Under the pieces are notes generated by a model. The model saw only the letters and a program-made list of their open reading frames with translations. It ran no database searches and was not told the DNA's origin. The position numbers and the translations under genes were made by a program. Of a stretch of DNA of 64,000 nt, positions 45,677-54,874 are shown in pieces (positions within the stretch are counted from its first letter, which is position 1; every line of letters starts with the position of its first letter). Origin of the DNA: Arthrobacter sp. MYb213 (GTDB taxonomy: Bacteria; Actinomycetota; Actinomycetes; Actinomycetales; Micrococcaceae); the NCBI RefSeq assembly GCF_002979915.1, contig NZ_PCQA01000003.1:248001-312000 (forward strand). Reading direction: 5' to 3'.

Positions 45677-45691
45677 TTGGATTCCTTCTCC

Positions 45692-47221
45692 TTAGTGCTT
45701 CGGGGTGACCGCGATAGCTTCGCCGTCAATGTCTGCCAGGTCCAGGCGACGCTTAGCCAGAATCAGGTAGACGACGGCTCCGGCTCCGGAGCCCAAGAAC
45801 CAGGCGAACGGTCCCACCACGTGCAGTGCGGGAACGAAGGCCAAGAGCAATGCGATGACCGAGCTAATGACTAGGGCGGTGACCGCGCGGTAATTAACCC
45901 CGCGAGTGAAGTAGTAGGTGCCTTCGGGATTGCTGCGATAGAGGTCAACCACGTTGATCCGAGCGCGGCGAACGATCCAATAGTCGGCCATGATGATGCC
46001 AAAGAGTGGGCCAAGTAGTGCCCCAAGGCCGCCGAGGAAATAGTTGATAATTTCCGGTGAGTTGTACAAATTCCACGGAAGAATGACCAACCCGATAGCG
46101 CCAGAAATCAAGGCGGCGGTGCGGAAGTTTAGTTTCTTGGGGAATAGGTTAGTCAGCGCGTAAGTCGGAGCAACGAAGTTCGCCATTAAGTTCACCGCAA
46201 TGGTGAGAACGAGCAACGCTCCGGAGGCGAGGACTAGCAGCAGCGTATTGGGGATTGCTTCCACCACGTCCGACGGCGAGCTGATGACCGCACCGTTGAT
46301 GGAGAACTGGGTTCCGGTCAACACAACAACAATCGCCCCGAAGAACAGCATGTTCAACGGAATGCCGAAGAAGTTTCCGCGCACAATGGCCTTCTTTGAC
46401 GAGGCGCCACGGGTAAAATCGCAGAAGTTCAACACGAAGGTTCCATAGATGGAGACCCAGAGGGCGGCGGCACCAAAGATACCCACCCACATGTCCAGGC
46501 CGGAGCGGGTATCTCCGGTGGTCATCGAGACGTTGAAGCCGGATTCAAAAAGCATCCAAATGGCTAGTGCCAAGAACGTCACCAGAATGACCGGACCGGC
46601 AAAGGCCTCATACTTGCGAATCATTTCCATGCCGTAGCTGACGATGACCAATTGAACGGCCCACAGGGTAACGAAACAAATCCAACCGAGGGTGTTTAGG
46701 CCAAGGAAGCTGGTTTGCTGCAGGCTGGCAGCGCCCGGCGCTAAAGCGATGACCATGACGCTGAGTACCTGAGAGGCGAGGAAGGTTTGAATGCCGAACC
46801 AGGCAATGGCCACCGCGCCGCGAAGCAAGGCAGGAATCTGTGCGCCGTTGATACCAAAGGCGATGCGACTCATAACCGGAAACGGGACACCGGTTTTCTC
46901 GCCCATAAACCCAGATAGGTTCAATAGCGCGAAAAGCAAAATCGCGCCGATGCCTAGTGCGGCAAGGATCTGCCATCCGCTCATGCCTAATGCGAACAGG
47001 CCGATGGCGAATGCGTAGTTGCCCAGCGAGTGCACATCGTTGGCCCAGAGAGTAAAGATGCTGTAGGAATTCCAGGTGCGCCCCTTGCGTGTGGTGGGCG
47101 CTAGGTCTTCGTTGTACAGCGAAGCGCTGAGTTCAAGCGGGTTTGAAGGATCAATTCCTTGACTATGCGTTTGGGTGAAGAGCGTCGGCGCGGAGGTGGC
47201 CTCCGGTAATTGGTGCGCCAT
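45692..47221 (-). CDS. NCS1-family permease for allantoin/nucleobase/hydantoin
   Basis: 509 residues with twelve membrane segments. SLYNEDLAPTTRKGRTWN before helix 1 and FPVMSRIAFGINGAQIPALLRG are typical of the NCS1 symporters such as PucI and related to Mhp1. It imports a purine, allantoin or hydantoin with a cation. AGGACACC stands before ATG. It lies upstream of the racemase-family gene and near allantoinase. Confidence 0.9.
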   Translation of the reverse strand: MAHQLPEATSAPTLFTQTHSQGIDPSNPLELSASLYNEDLAPTTRKGRTWNSYSIFTLWANDVHSLGNYAFAIGLFALGMSGWQILAALGIGAILLFALLNLSGFMGEKTGVPFPVMSRIAFGINGAQIPALLRGAVAIAWFGIQTFLASQVLSVMVIALAPGAASLQQTSFLGLNTLGWICFVTLWAVQLVIVSYGMEMIRKYEAFAGPVILVTFLALAIWMLFESGFNVSMTTGDTRSGLDMWVGIFGAAALWVSIYGTFVLNFCDFTRGASSKKAIVRGNFFGIPLNMLFFGAIVVVLTGTQFSINGAVISSPSDVVEAIPNTLLLVLASGALLVLTIAVNLMANFVAPTYALTNLFPKKLNFRTAALISGAIGLVILPWNLYNSPEIINYFLGGLGALLGPLFGIIMADYWIVRRARINVVDLYRSNPEGTYYFTRGVNYRAVTALVISSVIALLLAFVPALHVVGPFAWFLGSGAGAVVYLILAKRRLDLADIDGEAIAVTPKH

Positions 47222-47387
47222 GGTGGTGTCCTATTCTTAGGAGCGTGCTGTAGGTCGAGGCTTTTTCGGCGGCCGAGGACCGACTGTGGAGTAATTAGCT
47301 ATCGACAGCGCGCATGAATGAAACGTGCCTGTTTTTGCCTTTGGAAGGTAACTGCGTTCGAGTCCCAGGGTGGGAGGCGCTGACGCG

Positions 47388-47513
47388 TTACGGGTAAATA
47401 GGCTGGCCGAAGTTCAAATAGAACTCGGTTGGCGTGCCCACCACGGGCTGGGCTTCGTGCTGCAGACGCCAAGCTGGCTTTTCTGCGTGCTTCCCAATGA
47501 GTCGTTTGCTCAT
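47388..47513 (-). CDS. Small ORF of 41 residues upstream of the NCS1 permease
   Basis: The ATG at 47513 is preceded by CAGGAG with a 6-base gap, matching the GGAGCAGCC before dctA. The frame runs 41 codons to TAA: it begins MSKRLIGKHAEK, contains a Pro/Val/Thr centre and ends NFGQPIYP. No membrane segment or known family was recognised. It lies 166 bases upstream of the NCS1 start, behind the shared element at 47571-47601. It may be a small protein or a regulatory leader; it was found by hand and its reality is inferred from the ribosome site. Confidence 0.5.
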   Translation of the reverse strand: MSKRLIGKHAEKPAWRLQHEAQPVVGTPTEFYLNFGQPIYP

Positions 47514-47570
47514 GGCTGCTCCTGAGTTAGAGAAATACACTCCGAGATGTGTGCCACATCAATGATTCAA

Positions 47571-47601
47571 CAACTGTATGTGCTGCATCACACTATCGCA
47601 A
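47571..47601. promoter_or_regulatory. Promoter element shared with dctA and the hydrolase/MHS operon
   Basis: CAACTGTA (47571-47578), GCATCACA (47585-47592) and CGCAA (47597-47601) recur in the same order upstream of dctA (49272-49303). The stretch 47577-47592 is nearly identical to 26610-26625. Confidence 0.5.
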
Positions 47602-47713
47602 TAGAGAATCTGAATTTCGTTGTGTGGAAATAGGTTGAAACTTAGTTGACTTGCGTTTTGCAGTCTAAGACCTAAAAAATCATGTTTTCGTTACCGGTGT
47701 ATGACTTGAGACT

Positions 47714-47743
47714 GTGGGCCTAGCGCAGTTGCGCCAGGCCCAC
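47714..47743 (-). terminator. Hairpin after dctA
   Basis: GTGGGCCT (47714-47721) pairs with AGGCCCAC (47736-47743), and GCGCA with TGCGC inside it. It lies 22 bases beyond the dctA stop. Confidence 0.65.
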
Positions 47744-47764
47744 GGTGTTGCCGCTCAGCGGAAA

Positions 47765-49216
47765 TTAGCTACGATTGCGAAGCTCGAATTCTGGGATGGA
47801 ATCCGCTGCTGGTCCTCCACCAAATTTGGGCGATGGCTCTTCGCCGGCGGCCAAGCGGCTAACCTCGGCAGCTGCAAACTCTTCTTCCTTGCCCAGCATC
47901 CGTGCGGTGTCTTCATTGGTGATTTCACCGGCGAACGCTCGCTTCATGACTTCGCGGTCAAACTGGCCTTCCCACTTGGCCACGACAAAGGTTGCTACGC
48001 AGTTTCCGAGCAGGTTCACTACCACGCGCATGGAGTCCATTATGCGGTCCGCGCCGAGCAATAGTGCCACGCCGGCCACTGGGAAGATGCCCAGCGCCGC
48101 AGCGGTGGCTGACAGGGCCAAGAACGAGGAGCCGGGTACGCCGGCCATACCCTTGGATGTCAGTAGTAAGACGCCCAGTGCTGCCAGCTGCTGACCGAGG
48201 CTTAAGTCGTGCCCGAAAGCCTGAGCTAAGAAGAGCAACGAGATGGACAGGTAAATTGCCGCGCCATCGAGGTTGAACGAATAACCGGTGGGTACCACCA
48301 GGCCCGTGGTGGCTCGTGAGCAACCGGCATTGGTCAGCTTCGTCATGATGCGTGGCATCACTGATTCGGTGGATGCCGTGCCCAGAGCCAGCAGGAATTC
48401 TTCGCGGGTATATCGAATGAACTGCCACAGTGGCACTCGAGCGAAAGCCCAAGCGATGATGAACAAAACTCCGATGAACAGCAGCGCTGCTACGTAACAG
48501 GCAATGATCAATTTCGCGTAGGTGCCCAAGGTGGCGATGCCGTACTGACCGATGATGAATCCCATGGCACCAAAGGCACCCAGCGGGGCAACCTTCATTA
48601 CCCAGCTCATGATCTTGAAGATCAGCTCGAGGATATTTTCAAACACGGCTATTAGCGGCATGCAGCGTTCCTTGCCAACCACAACAATGGCTGCACCAAA
48701 GAAGACCGAGAAGAACAGCACCTGCAACAGATTGTTTTCGGCGAACGCACCGATGACGCTGACTGGAATAATTCCAAGGATGAAGTCGGCTGCGCCCTTG
48801 GCCTCGCCGGTTTTTTCCTTGAGTGATGAGTCATCCAACGTGGATGGGTCGATGTTCAATCCTGCGCCGGGCTGGAAGATGTTCGCGATGATCAGTCCAA
48901 AGACTAGCGCGAAAAGCGTTGCGCTGGTGAAGTAGAGCAAAGCTTTGATGCCGACTCGACCCACGGCTTTTACATCGCCCACAGCGGCGATGCCGGTGAC
49001 GATGACCAGGAAGATCAGTGGTGCGATGATCATCTTGATCAGCATGATGAAGCCATCACCCAGTGGTCTGAGTTCTGAACCGATCTTTGGCCAGAAATGA
49101 CCGATGAGGACGCCTGCCACGACCGCAACACCGAGTTGCACGAACAGAGACTTGTAGAAGCGCTTCTTGGGCTTTGGCTTTGCGTTAGCAAAGTCATTGG
49201 GAGATGAGATTTTCAC
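47765..49216 (-). CDS. dctA: C4-dicarboxylate:cation symporter, DctA type
   Basis: 483 residues, eight membrane segments plus hairpin loops in the DAACS family. LGTASTESVMPR, GLVVPTGYSFNLDGAAIYLS and GMAGVPGSSFLALS are the DctA landmarks for cation-coupled uptake of succinate, fumarate and malate. It starts at GTG 49216 behind GGAGCAGCC. It is divergent from the glyoxylate genes. Confidence 0.9.
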   Translation of the reverse strand: MKISSPNDFANAKPKPKKRFYKSLFVQLGVAVVAGVLIGHFWPKIGSELRPLGDGFIMLIKMIIAPLIFLVIVTGIAAVGDVKAVGRVGIKALLYFTSATLFALVFGLIIANIFQPGAGLNIDPSTLDDSSLKEKTGEAKGAADFILGIIPVSVIGAFAENNLLQVLFFSVFFGAAIVVVGKERCMPLIAVFENILELIFKIMSWVMKVAPLGAFGAMGFIIGQYGIATLGTYAKLIIACYVAALLFIGVLFIIAWAFARVPLWQFIRYTREEFLLALGTASTESVMPRIMTKLTNAGCSRATTGLVVPTGYSFNLDGAAIYLSISLLFLAQAFGHDLSLGQQLAALGVLLLTSKGMAGVPGSSFLALSATAAALGIFPVAGVALLLGADRIMDSMRVVVNLLGNCVATFVVAKWEGQFDREVMKRAFAGEITNEDTARMLGKEEEFAAAEVSRLAAGEEPSPKFGGGPAADSIPEFELRNRS

Positions 49217-49271
49217 GGCTGCTCCAGAGGGTAATTTCTCGCGAGGTATATGCCACGTCGAATGACTGCCC

Positions 49272-49303
49272 CAACTGTAAGGCGGATCACATCATTTCCG
49301 CAA
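49272..49303. promoter_or_regulatory. Shared promoter element upstream of dctA
   Basis: CAACTGTA (49272-49279), GATCACA (49285-49291) and CGCAA (49299-49303) match the order seen at 47571-47601. Confidence 0.45.
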
Positions 49304-49316
49304 GGAAAAAATTACT

Positions 49317-49354
49317 TTTCGCAATGCGAGAAGGAACTATCTCGTATTGCGGAA
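49317..49354. promoter_or_regulatory. Inverted repeat between dctA and hyi
   Basis: TTTCGCAATGCGAGA (49317-49331) and TCTCGTATTGCGGAA (49340-49354) match as inverted arms except for two positions, around 8 bases. A further TTTCCGCAA copy lies at 49295-49303. It is probably a regulator site for the divergent promoters. Confidence 0.5.
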
Positions 49355-49569
49355 GTTAAGCGTTTTTCTAGCACCACAAACCCAATTGCGGCGATCTAGG
49401 ACTCCTCCGCGAGTTTTTCCAGCGCGGGTCATTATGAGAGAGGGACTTGAGGCTGATGTGTTTTGAATAGGGGTTGACAGTGACTCAAATTCGGATCTAG
49501 AGTTTTCATAAAGCAAGACAAAGATTCCATGAAGTGGAATATTTGAAAAAGGTTTCGAAGGGAAATCCA

Positions 49570-50370
49570 GTGTCTTACACTCTGAACTGCTCGATTCTGC
49601 TCACCGAACTAGCTATCAACGAGCGTGCCGACGCCGCCAAACAGGCCGGCTTCGACAGCGTCGAATTTTGGTGGCCTTTTGATGTTGCAGTGCCAACGGA
49701 CAAGCAGGTCGATGAGTTCGTCCGCTCAATCAAGAACGCCGGAGTGCAGCTAGACGGACTAAACTTCTTCGCCGGCGATATGCCAGCGGGGGACCGCGGC
49801 CTGGTCTCGTGGGTTGGGCGCGGCGCAGAGTTCCGCGACAACGTAGATGTTGTTACCGCCATCGGGGAGGCCACAGGTTGCAAATCCTTCAACGCGCTCT
49901 ACGGCAATCGCCAACAGGATTCGTCGGCACAGGCCCAAGACGAGCTAGCGATTGAGAACCTTTTGATCGCCACCGCGGGGGTGGCAAGTATTGGCGGAAC
50001 CGTATTGATTGAACCGGTGTCCGGAACCGAAGCCTACCCGCTGAAAACCGCGGACGAGGCGCTAGCGGTGGTACATAAGGTCAAGCAGTCGGGTGGCGAA
50101 AATATTGGCCTGCTCGCGGACTTCTACCACCTAGCAGTTAACGGTGATGACGTAGCGGCAGTGATTGAAAAGCATGCCAAGGACTTCGCTCATATCCAGA
50201 TAGCCGATGCACCAGGGCGCGGCGCACCGGGAACCGGTGATCTGCCACTACTGGATTGGATTGCCCGTTCCAAAGAGCTTGGCTACGCCGGTCTCGTTGC
50301 CTTGGAATACAAGCAGAGTGCCGAGACAGCCTTCGACTGGCTGCGCACCGCAGAAGTCGAAGCTTCCTAA
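49570..50370 (+). CDS. hyi: Hydroxypyruvate isomerase
   Basis: About 266 residues, close to the usual 258. It interconverts hydroxypyruvate and tartronate semialdehyde. The TIM-barrel landmarks are AKQAGFDSVEFWWPF, LDGLNFFAGDMPAGDRG, GLLADFYHLAVNGDD with metal ligands, FAHIQIADAPGRGAPGTG and LEYKQS. GTG 49570 has AAGGG eight bases upstream; the 49534 start is less likely. It leads the hyi-glxR-gcl-allB set. Confidence 0.9.
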   Translation: MSYTLNCSILLTELAINERADAAKQAGFDSVEFWWPFDVAVPTDKQVDEFVRSIKNAGVQLDGLNFFAGDMPAGDRGLVSWVGRGAEFRDNVDVVTAIGEATGCKSFNALYGNRQQDSSAQAQDELAIENLLIATAGVASIGGTVLIEPVSGTEAYPLKTADEALAVVHKVKQSGGENIGLLADFYHLAVNGDDVAAVIEKHAKDFAHIQIADAPGRGAPGTGDLPLLDWIARSKELGYAGLVALEYKQSAETAFDWLRTAEVEAS

Positions 50371-50422
50371 CCTATATCTTTGCGCCGTGAGCGCGGACCG
50401 CCAACAAACTTTGGAGTATCAA

Positions 50423-51307
50423 ATGTCGCAGAACGTTGCCTTTATTGGCTTGGGAATCATGGGACTGCCCATGGCAAAGAACTTGATTACCGCCGGTTTT
50501 CACGTCACCGGATTCAACCGCAGCGATAAGGCCATTAAGGAGCTTATTGCCGCCGGCGGGCACGGGGCCGAATCTATTGCGCAGGCCGTCAAGGATGCGG
50601 ACGTCATCATCACGATGGTCCCCGATTCCCCGGACGTCGAAGCGGTGACCACCGGCGAAGAAGGATTGTTCGCACACGCCAAATCCGGCGCAATCTGGGT
50701 TGATAACTCCTCGATCCGACCCGACGTCGCAGTGAGCCTGGCTAAGCAAGCCCGCGAGGCCGGGCTTCGTCCACTGGACGCCCCGGTATCCGGTGGCGAG
50801 CAAGGTGCGATTGACGGTGCGCTATCCATCATGGTCGGTGGCGAACCCGCTGACTTCGCCGAAGCGCAACCGGTACTCGAAGCCGTGGGAAAAACCATTG
50901 TCTTGGTAGGTCCCTCGGGATCCGGACAGACGGTTAAGGCGGCCAACCAGCTCATCGTCGCAGCTAATATCCAGGCGTTGAGCGAAGCGGTAGTCTTCCT
51001 CGAAGCCTATGGAGTAGATACCGACTCGGCGTTGAAGGTGCTTGGCGGAGGTCTAGCCGGATCAAAGGTTCTCGACCAAAAGGGTCAAAAGCTCCTAGAC
51101 CGCGAATTTACTCCAGGCTTCAGACTTGCCTTGCACCACAAGGACATGGGCATCGTAACTTCCGCGGCACGCGAGGCCGGGGTGGTGCTGCCACTAGGAG
51201 CACTTGTAGCCCAGCTAGTTGGTTCCACCGTGGCCAGTGGCGACGGAGCGCTAGACCACTCCGGACTCTTCCGCGGCGTACAACGCCTATCGGGCCAGAG
51301 CGAGTAA
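50423..51307 (+). CDS. glxR: 2-hydroxy-3-oxopropionate (tartronate semialdehyde) reductase
   Basis: 294 residues, the usual length. FIGLGIMGLPMAKNL is the NAD(P)-binding start, DAPVSGG the substrate loop and the catalytic Lys lies in SGQTVKAANQL. It reduces tartronate semialdehyde, made by glyoxylate carboligase, to glycerate. ATG 50423 follows TTGGAG; the longer ORF from 50207 overlaps hyi. Confidence 0.93.
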   Translation: MSQNVAFIGLGIMGLPMAKNLITAGFHVTGFNRSDKAIKELIAAGGHGAESIAQAVKDADVIITMVPDSPDVEAVTTGEEGLFAHAKSGAIWVDNSSIRPDVAVSLAKQAREAGLRPLDAPVSGGEQGAIDGALSIMVGGEPADFAEAQPVLEAVGKTIVLVGPSGSGQTVKAANQLIVAANIQALSEAVVFLEAYGVDTDSALKVLGGGLAGSKVLDQKGQKLLDREFTPGFRLALHHKDMGIVTSAAREAGVVLPLGALVAQLVGSTVASGDGALDHSGLFRGVQRLSGQSE

Positions 51308-51339
51308 TACCCTTACTTACCCTTTGCTCCCCAATACTT

Positions 51340-51489
51340 CCTGTGGCGGGTTCTACGCCTACCTTCGGTAGCCGTTCCATTCTTGGGTGATTTTTCGCTT
51401 CGGATGGTTCCCTTCGTTCCAGTTCGGGTCCGGCTTCCGGTGCTCGGGGTGGTGTGTGATGACGATTCAATTTGTCGACCCGCCACAGG
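51340..51489. repeat. 150-bp element closed by a 12-bp perfect inverted repeat
   Basis: CCTGTGGCGGGT (51340-51351) and ACCCGCCACAGG (51478-51489) are exact complements. Inside, CTACC-TTC-GGTAG (51359-51371) and CCGG-CTT-CCGG can form hairpins. It fills most of the 252-base gap between glxR and gcl. It could be a MITE-like insertion or a structured leader RNA of gcl. Confidence 0.55.
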
Positions 51490-51559
51490 TCTACCTCAAT
51501 TTTCTTCTCTGATACCGCTCCGCTCGGGGCCGAACCATCGATATGGATGTGTGATTTAA

Positions 51560-53353
51560 ATGCCTATGATGCGCGCAGTAGATGCCATCGTGCTGATCCT
51601 GGAAAAGGAAGACGCTACCGAAGCGTTCGGCTTGCCCGGCGCAGCAATCAACCCGCTCTACTCGGCCATGCGGCAGCATGGCGGAATCCGCCACACCCTG
51701 CACCGCCACGTCGAAGGCGCCAGCCACGCGGCAGACGGATACTCGCGGGCCAGTGGCAAGATCGGATTGTGCCTCGGTACCTCCGGTCCGGCTGGCACCG
51801 ACATGATCACCGGACTGTATGCAGCCATCGCGGACTCGATCCCGATGCTGTGCATCACCGGTCAAGCTCCAACCAATGTTTTGCATAAGGAAGATTTCCA
51901 AGCGGTGGATATCGAATCTATCGCCAAGCCGGTCACCAAGTACGCCACCACGGTGCTCGAACCGGGCCTGGTTCCAGGTACTTTTGCCAAGGCATTCCAG
52001 ATCATGCGTTCAGGCCGCCCCGGCCCGGCGCTCATTGACCTGCCAATTAACGTGCAGCTGGCGGAGATTGATTTTGATATTGACGCCTATGAGCCTTTGG
52101 TACCCACCAAGCCGCAGGCCACCCGAGGTCAAGCAGAAAAAATCGTGGATTTGCTGCTGAGCGGCAAGCGTCCCATCATCATTGCAGGCGGCGGTGTCAT
52201 CAACGCGAATGCCAGCGACAAGCTGGTGGCGCTCGCCGAAGAACTGAACATTCCGGTCTCTCCGACACTCATGGGTTGGGGCATCATTCCCGATGACCAC
52301 CGGTTGCAGTCGGGCATGGTGGGAATCCAGACGCACACCAAGTACGGTAACGAGACCTTCTTGGCTTCGGATGTTGTTCTGGGCATTGGTAACCGTTGGG
52401 CCAACCGTCATACCGGTGGTTTGGATACTTACCGTGCCGGACGCAAGTTCATCCACGTAGATATCGAACCAACTCAGATAGGCCGAGTGTTCTCCCCGGA
52501 TTTGGGAATCACCTCGGATGCGTCGGCAGCACTGGACCTGCTCTTGGAGATTGTCCGCGAGCGCAAGAGTGCAGGCACCATCCCGGACTATTCAGACTGG
52601 GCAAATGAATGCACTGCGCGGAAGTCGACAAATCACCGCAAGACGAACTTCGATAACATCCCCATCAAACCGCAGCGCGTGTACCAAGAAATGAACGCGG
52701 CTTTCGGTCAGGACACCACCTATGTGTCCACCATTGGGCTCAGCCAGATTGCCGGCGCGCAAATGCTGCACGTTTACGGTCCGCGCAAGTGGATCAACGC
52801 CGGTCAGGCAGGCCCGCTGGGGTGGACCGGACCCGCAGCTTTGGGTGTGGTGCGTGGTAAGCCCGGTGAAAAGGTGGTCGCGTTATCGGGTGATTACGAC
52901 TTCCAATTCATGATCGAGGAGCTAGCAGTCGGCGCGCAGTTCAAGCTGCCCTATGTGCACGTAGTAGTCAACAACTCCTACCTCGGTTTGATTCGCCAGT
53001 CCCAACGTCCCTTTGAAATGGATTATCACGTGTCCTTGGGCTTCGATAACATCAACTCCCCAGAGACCAACGGATACGGTGTGGACCACGTGAAGGTCGC
53101 CGAAGGACTGGGTTGCAAGGCGGTACGCGTCACGGACCCGGCGAAACTTGCCGAAGGCTTTGCCGAGGCTAACCGGTTGGCTGATGAACATCAGGTTCCG
53201 GTCGTGGTGGAAGTGATCCTAGAAAAGGTCACGAACATTTCCATGGGCGCGCAATTAGACGCGGTCAATGAATTTGAAGATCTTGCATTGGAGGTGGGGG
53301 ATGCGCCTACCGCGTTGGTCCCCATGACTTCTGGTGCCAGGGCAAATGCCTAA
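51560..53353 (+). CDS. gcl: Glyoxylate carboligase
   Basis: 597 residues, the family length. It joins two glyoxylates to tartronate semialdehyde and CO2 with Th[46 protein letters not shown] and the ThDP motif [15 protein letters not shown]...[11 protein letters not shown] are almost colinear with the E. coli enzyme; like it, the usual ThDP Glu position is Val. The ribosome site is weak and ATG 51560 or 51566/51569 are possible. Confidence 0.95.
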   Translation: MPMMRAVDAIVLILEKEDATEAFGLPGAAINPLYSAMRQHGGIRHTLHRHVEGASHAADGYSRASGKIGLCLGTSGPAGTDMITGLYAAIADSIPMLCITGQAPTNVLHKEDFQAVDIESIAKPVTKYATTVLEPGLVPGTFAKAFQIMRSGRPGPALIDLPINVQLAEIDFDIDAYEPLVPTKPQATRGQAEKIVDLLLSGKRPIIIAGGGVINANASDKLVALAEELNIPVSPTLMGWGIIPDDHRLQSGMVGIQTHTKYGNETFLASDVVLGIGNRWANRHTGGLDTYRAGRKFIHVDIEPTQIGRVFSPDLGITSDASAALDLLLEIVRERKSAGTIPDYSDWANECTARKSTNHRKTNFDNIPIKPQRVYQEMNAAFGQDTTYVSTIGLSQIAGAQMLHVYGPRKWINAGQAGPLGWTGPAALGVVRGKPGEKVVALSGDYDFQFMIEELAVGAQFKLPYVHVVVNNSYLGLIRQSQRPFEMDYHVSLGFDNINSPETNGYGVDHVKVAEGLGCKAVRVTDPAKLAEGFAEANRLADEHQVPVVVEVILEKVTNISMGAQLDAVNEFEDLALEVGDAPTALVPMTSGARANA

Positions 53354-53393
53354 TCTCAGTCGTCGCTGTCATTGGCATCTGCAGTAAAAGCGA

Positions 53394-53436
53394 GTGCGGT
53401 TATTTCCAAGATAGGAGATCATGGAAATAACCGCAC
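53394..53436. promoter_or_regulatory. 15-bp perfect inverted repeat between gcl and allB
   Basis: GTGCGGTTATTTCCA (53394-53408) pairs with TGGAAATAACCGCAC (53422-53436) around 13 bases. It may be a terminator of gcl, but no T run follows directly and TTTCCA/TGGAAA is like IclR-type operator halves, as near hyi. Confidence 0.6.
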
Positions 53437-53491
53437 CGTGTAGTACTGATTTTTATCTATTGCTTTAAACGTAACGAGTAGGGAACGACTC

Positions 53492-54874
53492 ATGAGCATC
53501 AACGAAGCTGTTGAACGTGGCACCACAGGAAGCACTGAATTGGAATTTGATCTAGTCATTCGCGGTGAACGCATCTTGACCACCTCGGGAATTGCAGCCC
53601 ATGAAATCGGTGTCCGCGACGGAAAGATTGTCGCCATCGAAGAGTTGGGCAAGAACCTGCAAGGTGCACGAACCATTGACGTCAGTGAAGACGAGGTGCT
53701 GTTACCCGGACTGGTCGACACCCATGTACACGTCAACGAGCCAGGGCGTACCGAATGGGAAGGCTTTGAATCGGCCACCAAGGCAGCTGCCGCCGGTGGC
53801 GTCACCACTATCGTGGACATGCCGCTAAACTCCATCCCGCCGACGGTGAACCTCGAAGCACTGAACATCAAACGCGACGCTGCCAGCACCAAGGCCTACG
53901 TTAACGTGGGCTTCTGGGGTGGAGCGATTCCGGGCAACAAAGAAGACCTGAAAGACCTGCACGAGGCCGGGGTTTTCGGTTTCAAATGTTTCTTGCTGCA
54001 CTCAGGTGTTGATGAATTCCCTTCGCTGAACGTTGACGAGATGGAAGAGGACATGGAGGTGCTCAAGTCCTTCGATTCACTGATGATTGTGCACGCCGAG
54101 GATTCAGACATCATTGACCATGCTCCTGAAGCCAGCGGCGGCAAGTACTCGGGCTTCCTAGACTCACGGCCACGTGACGCAGAGAATACCGCCATTGCAC
54201 AGGTTATCGAACGCGCACGGAAGACCGGAGTACGTGCCCACGTCCTACACTTGTCCAGCTCTGACGCGTTGGAAATGATCAGGGAAGCCAAGGCGGAGGG
54301 TGTGAAACTCACCGTTGAAACCTGCCCGCATTACCTGACGCTGCTAGCCGAAGAAATCCCCGATGGCGCAACAGCCTTCAAATGCTGCCCACCGATCCGC
54401 GAGTCTTCTAACCGCGAACTGCTATGGCAGGGATTGCAAGATGGTGTCATCGATTGCATCGTTTCAGACCACTCACCGTCAACCATTGACCTCAAAGATG
54501 TAGAAAACGGTGACTTCGGAGTGGCGTGGGGTGGCGTTGCCTCATTGCAGCTTGGTCTACCGCTGATCTGGACGGAAGCCAAGAAGCGCGGTATCGCACT
54601 GGAGCAGGTCATTGAGTGGATGTCAGCTAAGCCATCGGCGCTCGCCGGGTTGGCAAATAAGGGTGCTATCAAGCTGGGCAATGATGCAGACTTTGCGCTC
54701 TTTGCTCCGGAAGCAACCTTCGAAGTGGATGTAAATAAGCTGCATCACAAGAACCCAATCTCCCCATACCAGGGCAAGACCTTGGCCGGTGTAGTGCGTT
54801 CGGCACTCGTTGCCGGCGCAGACGTAGATTTCAAGAATCCCAACGGGAAGCTGATTCGTCGCGACGAAGCATAA
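53492..54874 (+). CDS. allB: Allantoinase
   Basis: 460 residues. Dihydroorotase-like amidohydrolase that opens allantoin to allantoate. Metal ligands are DTHVHVNEPG, the carbamylated Lys in GFKCFLLHSG, His in MIVHAED and VLHLSS, and Asp in SDHSPS, all present. AGGGA precedes ATG. Its place after gcl links allantoin breakdown to glyoxylate use. A dihydropyrimidinase-like role is less likely. Confidence 0.9.
   Translation: MSINEAVERGTTGSTELEFDLVIRGERILTTSGIAAHEIGVRDGKIVAIEELGKNLQGARTIDVSEDEVLLPGLVDTHVHVNEPGRTEWEGFESATKAAAAGGVTTIVDMPLNSIPPTVNLEALNIKRDAASTKAYVNVGFWGGAIPGNKEDLKDLHEAGVFGFKCFLLHSGVDEFPSLNVDEMEEDMEVLKSFDSLMIVHAEDSDIIDHAPEASGGKYSGFLDSRPRDAENTAIAQVIERARKTGVRAHVLHLSSSDALEMIREAKAEGVKLTVETCPHYLTLLAEEIPDGATAFKCCPPIRESSNRELLWQGLQDGVIDCIVSDHSPSTIDLKDVENGDFGVAWGGVASLQLGLPLIWTEAKKRGIALEQVIEWMSAKPSALAGLANKGAIKLGNDADFALFAPEATFEVDVNKLHHKNPISPYQGKTLAGVVRSALVAGADVDFKNPNGKLIRRDEA

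Larger units (their letters stand above)
49217..49569. other. Divergent regulatory region between dctA and hyi
   Basis: 353 bases with no gene. It contains the shared element (49272-49303), the inverted repeat at 49317-49354 and ATTCCA-N5-TGGAAT at 49524-49540 close to the hyi start. Confidence 0.55.
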
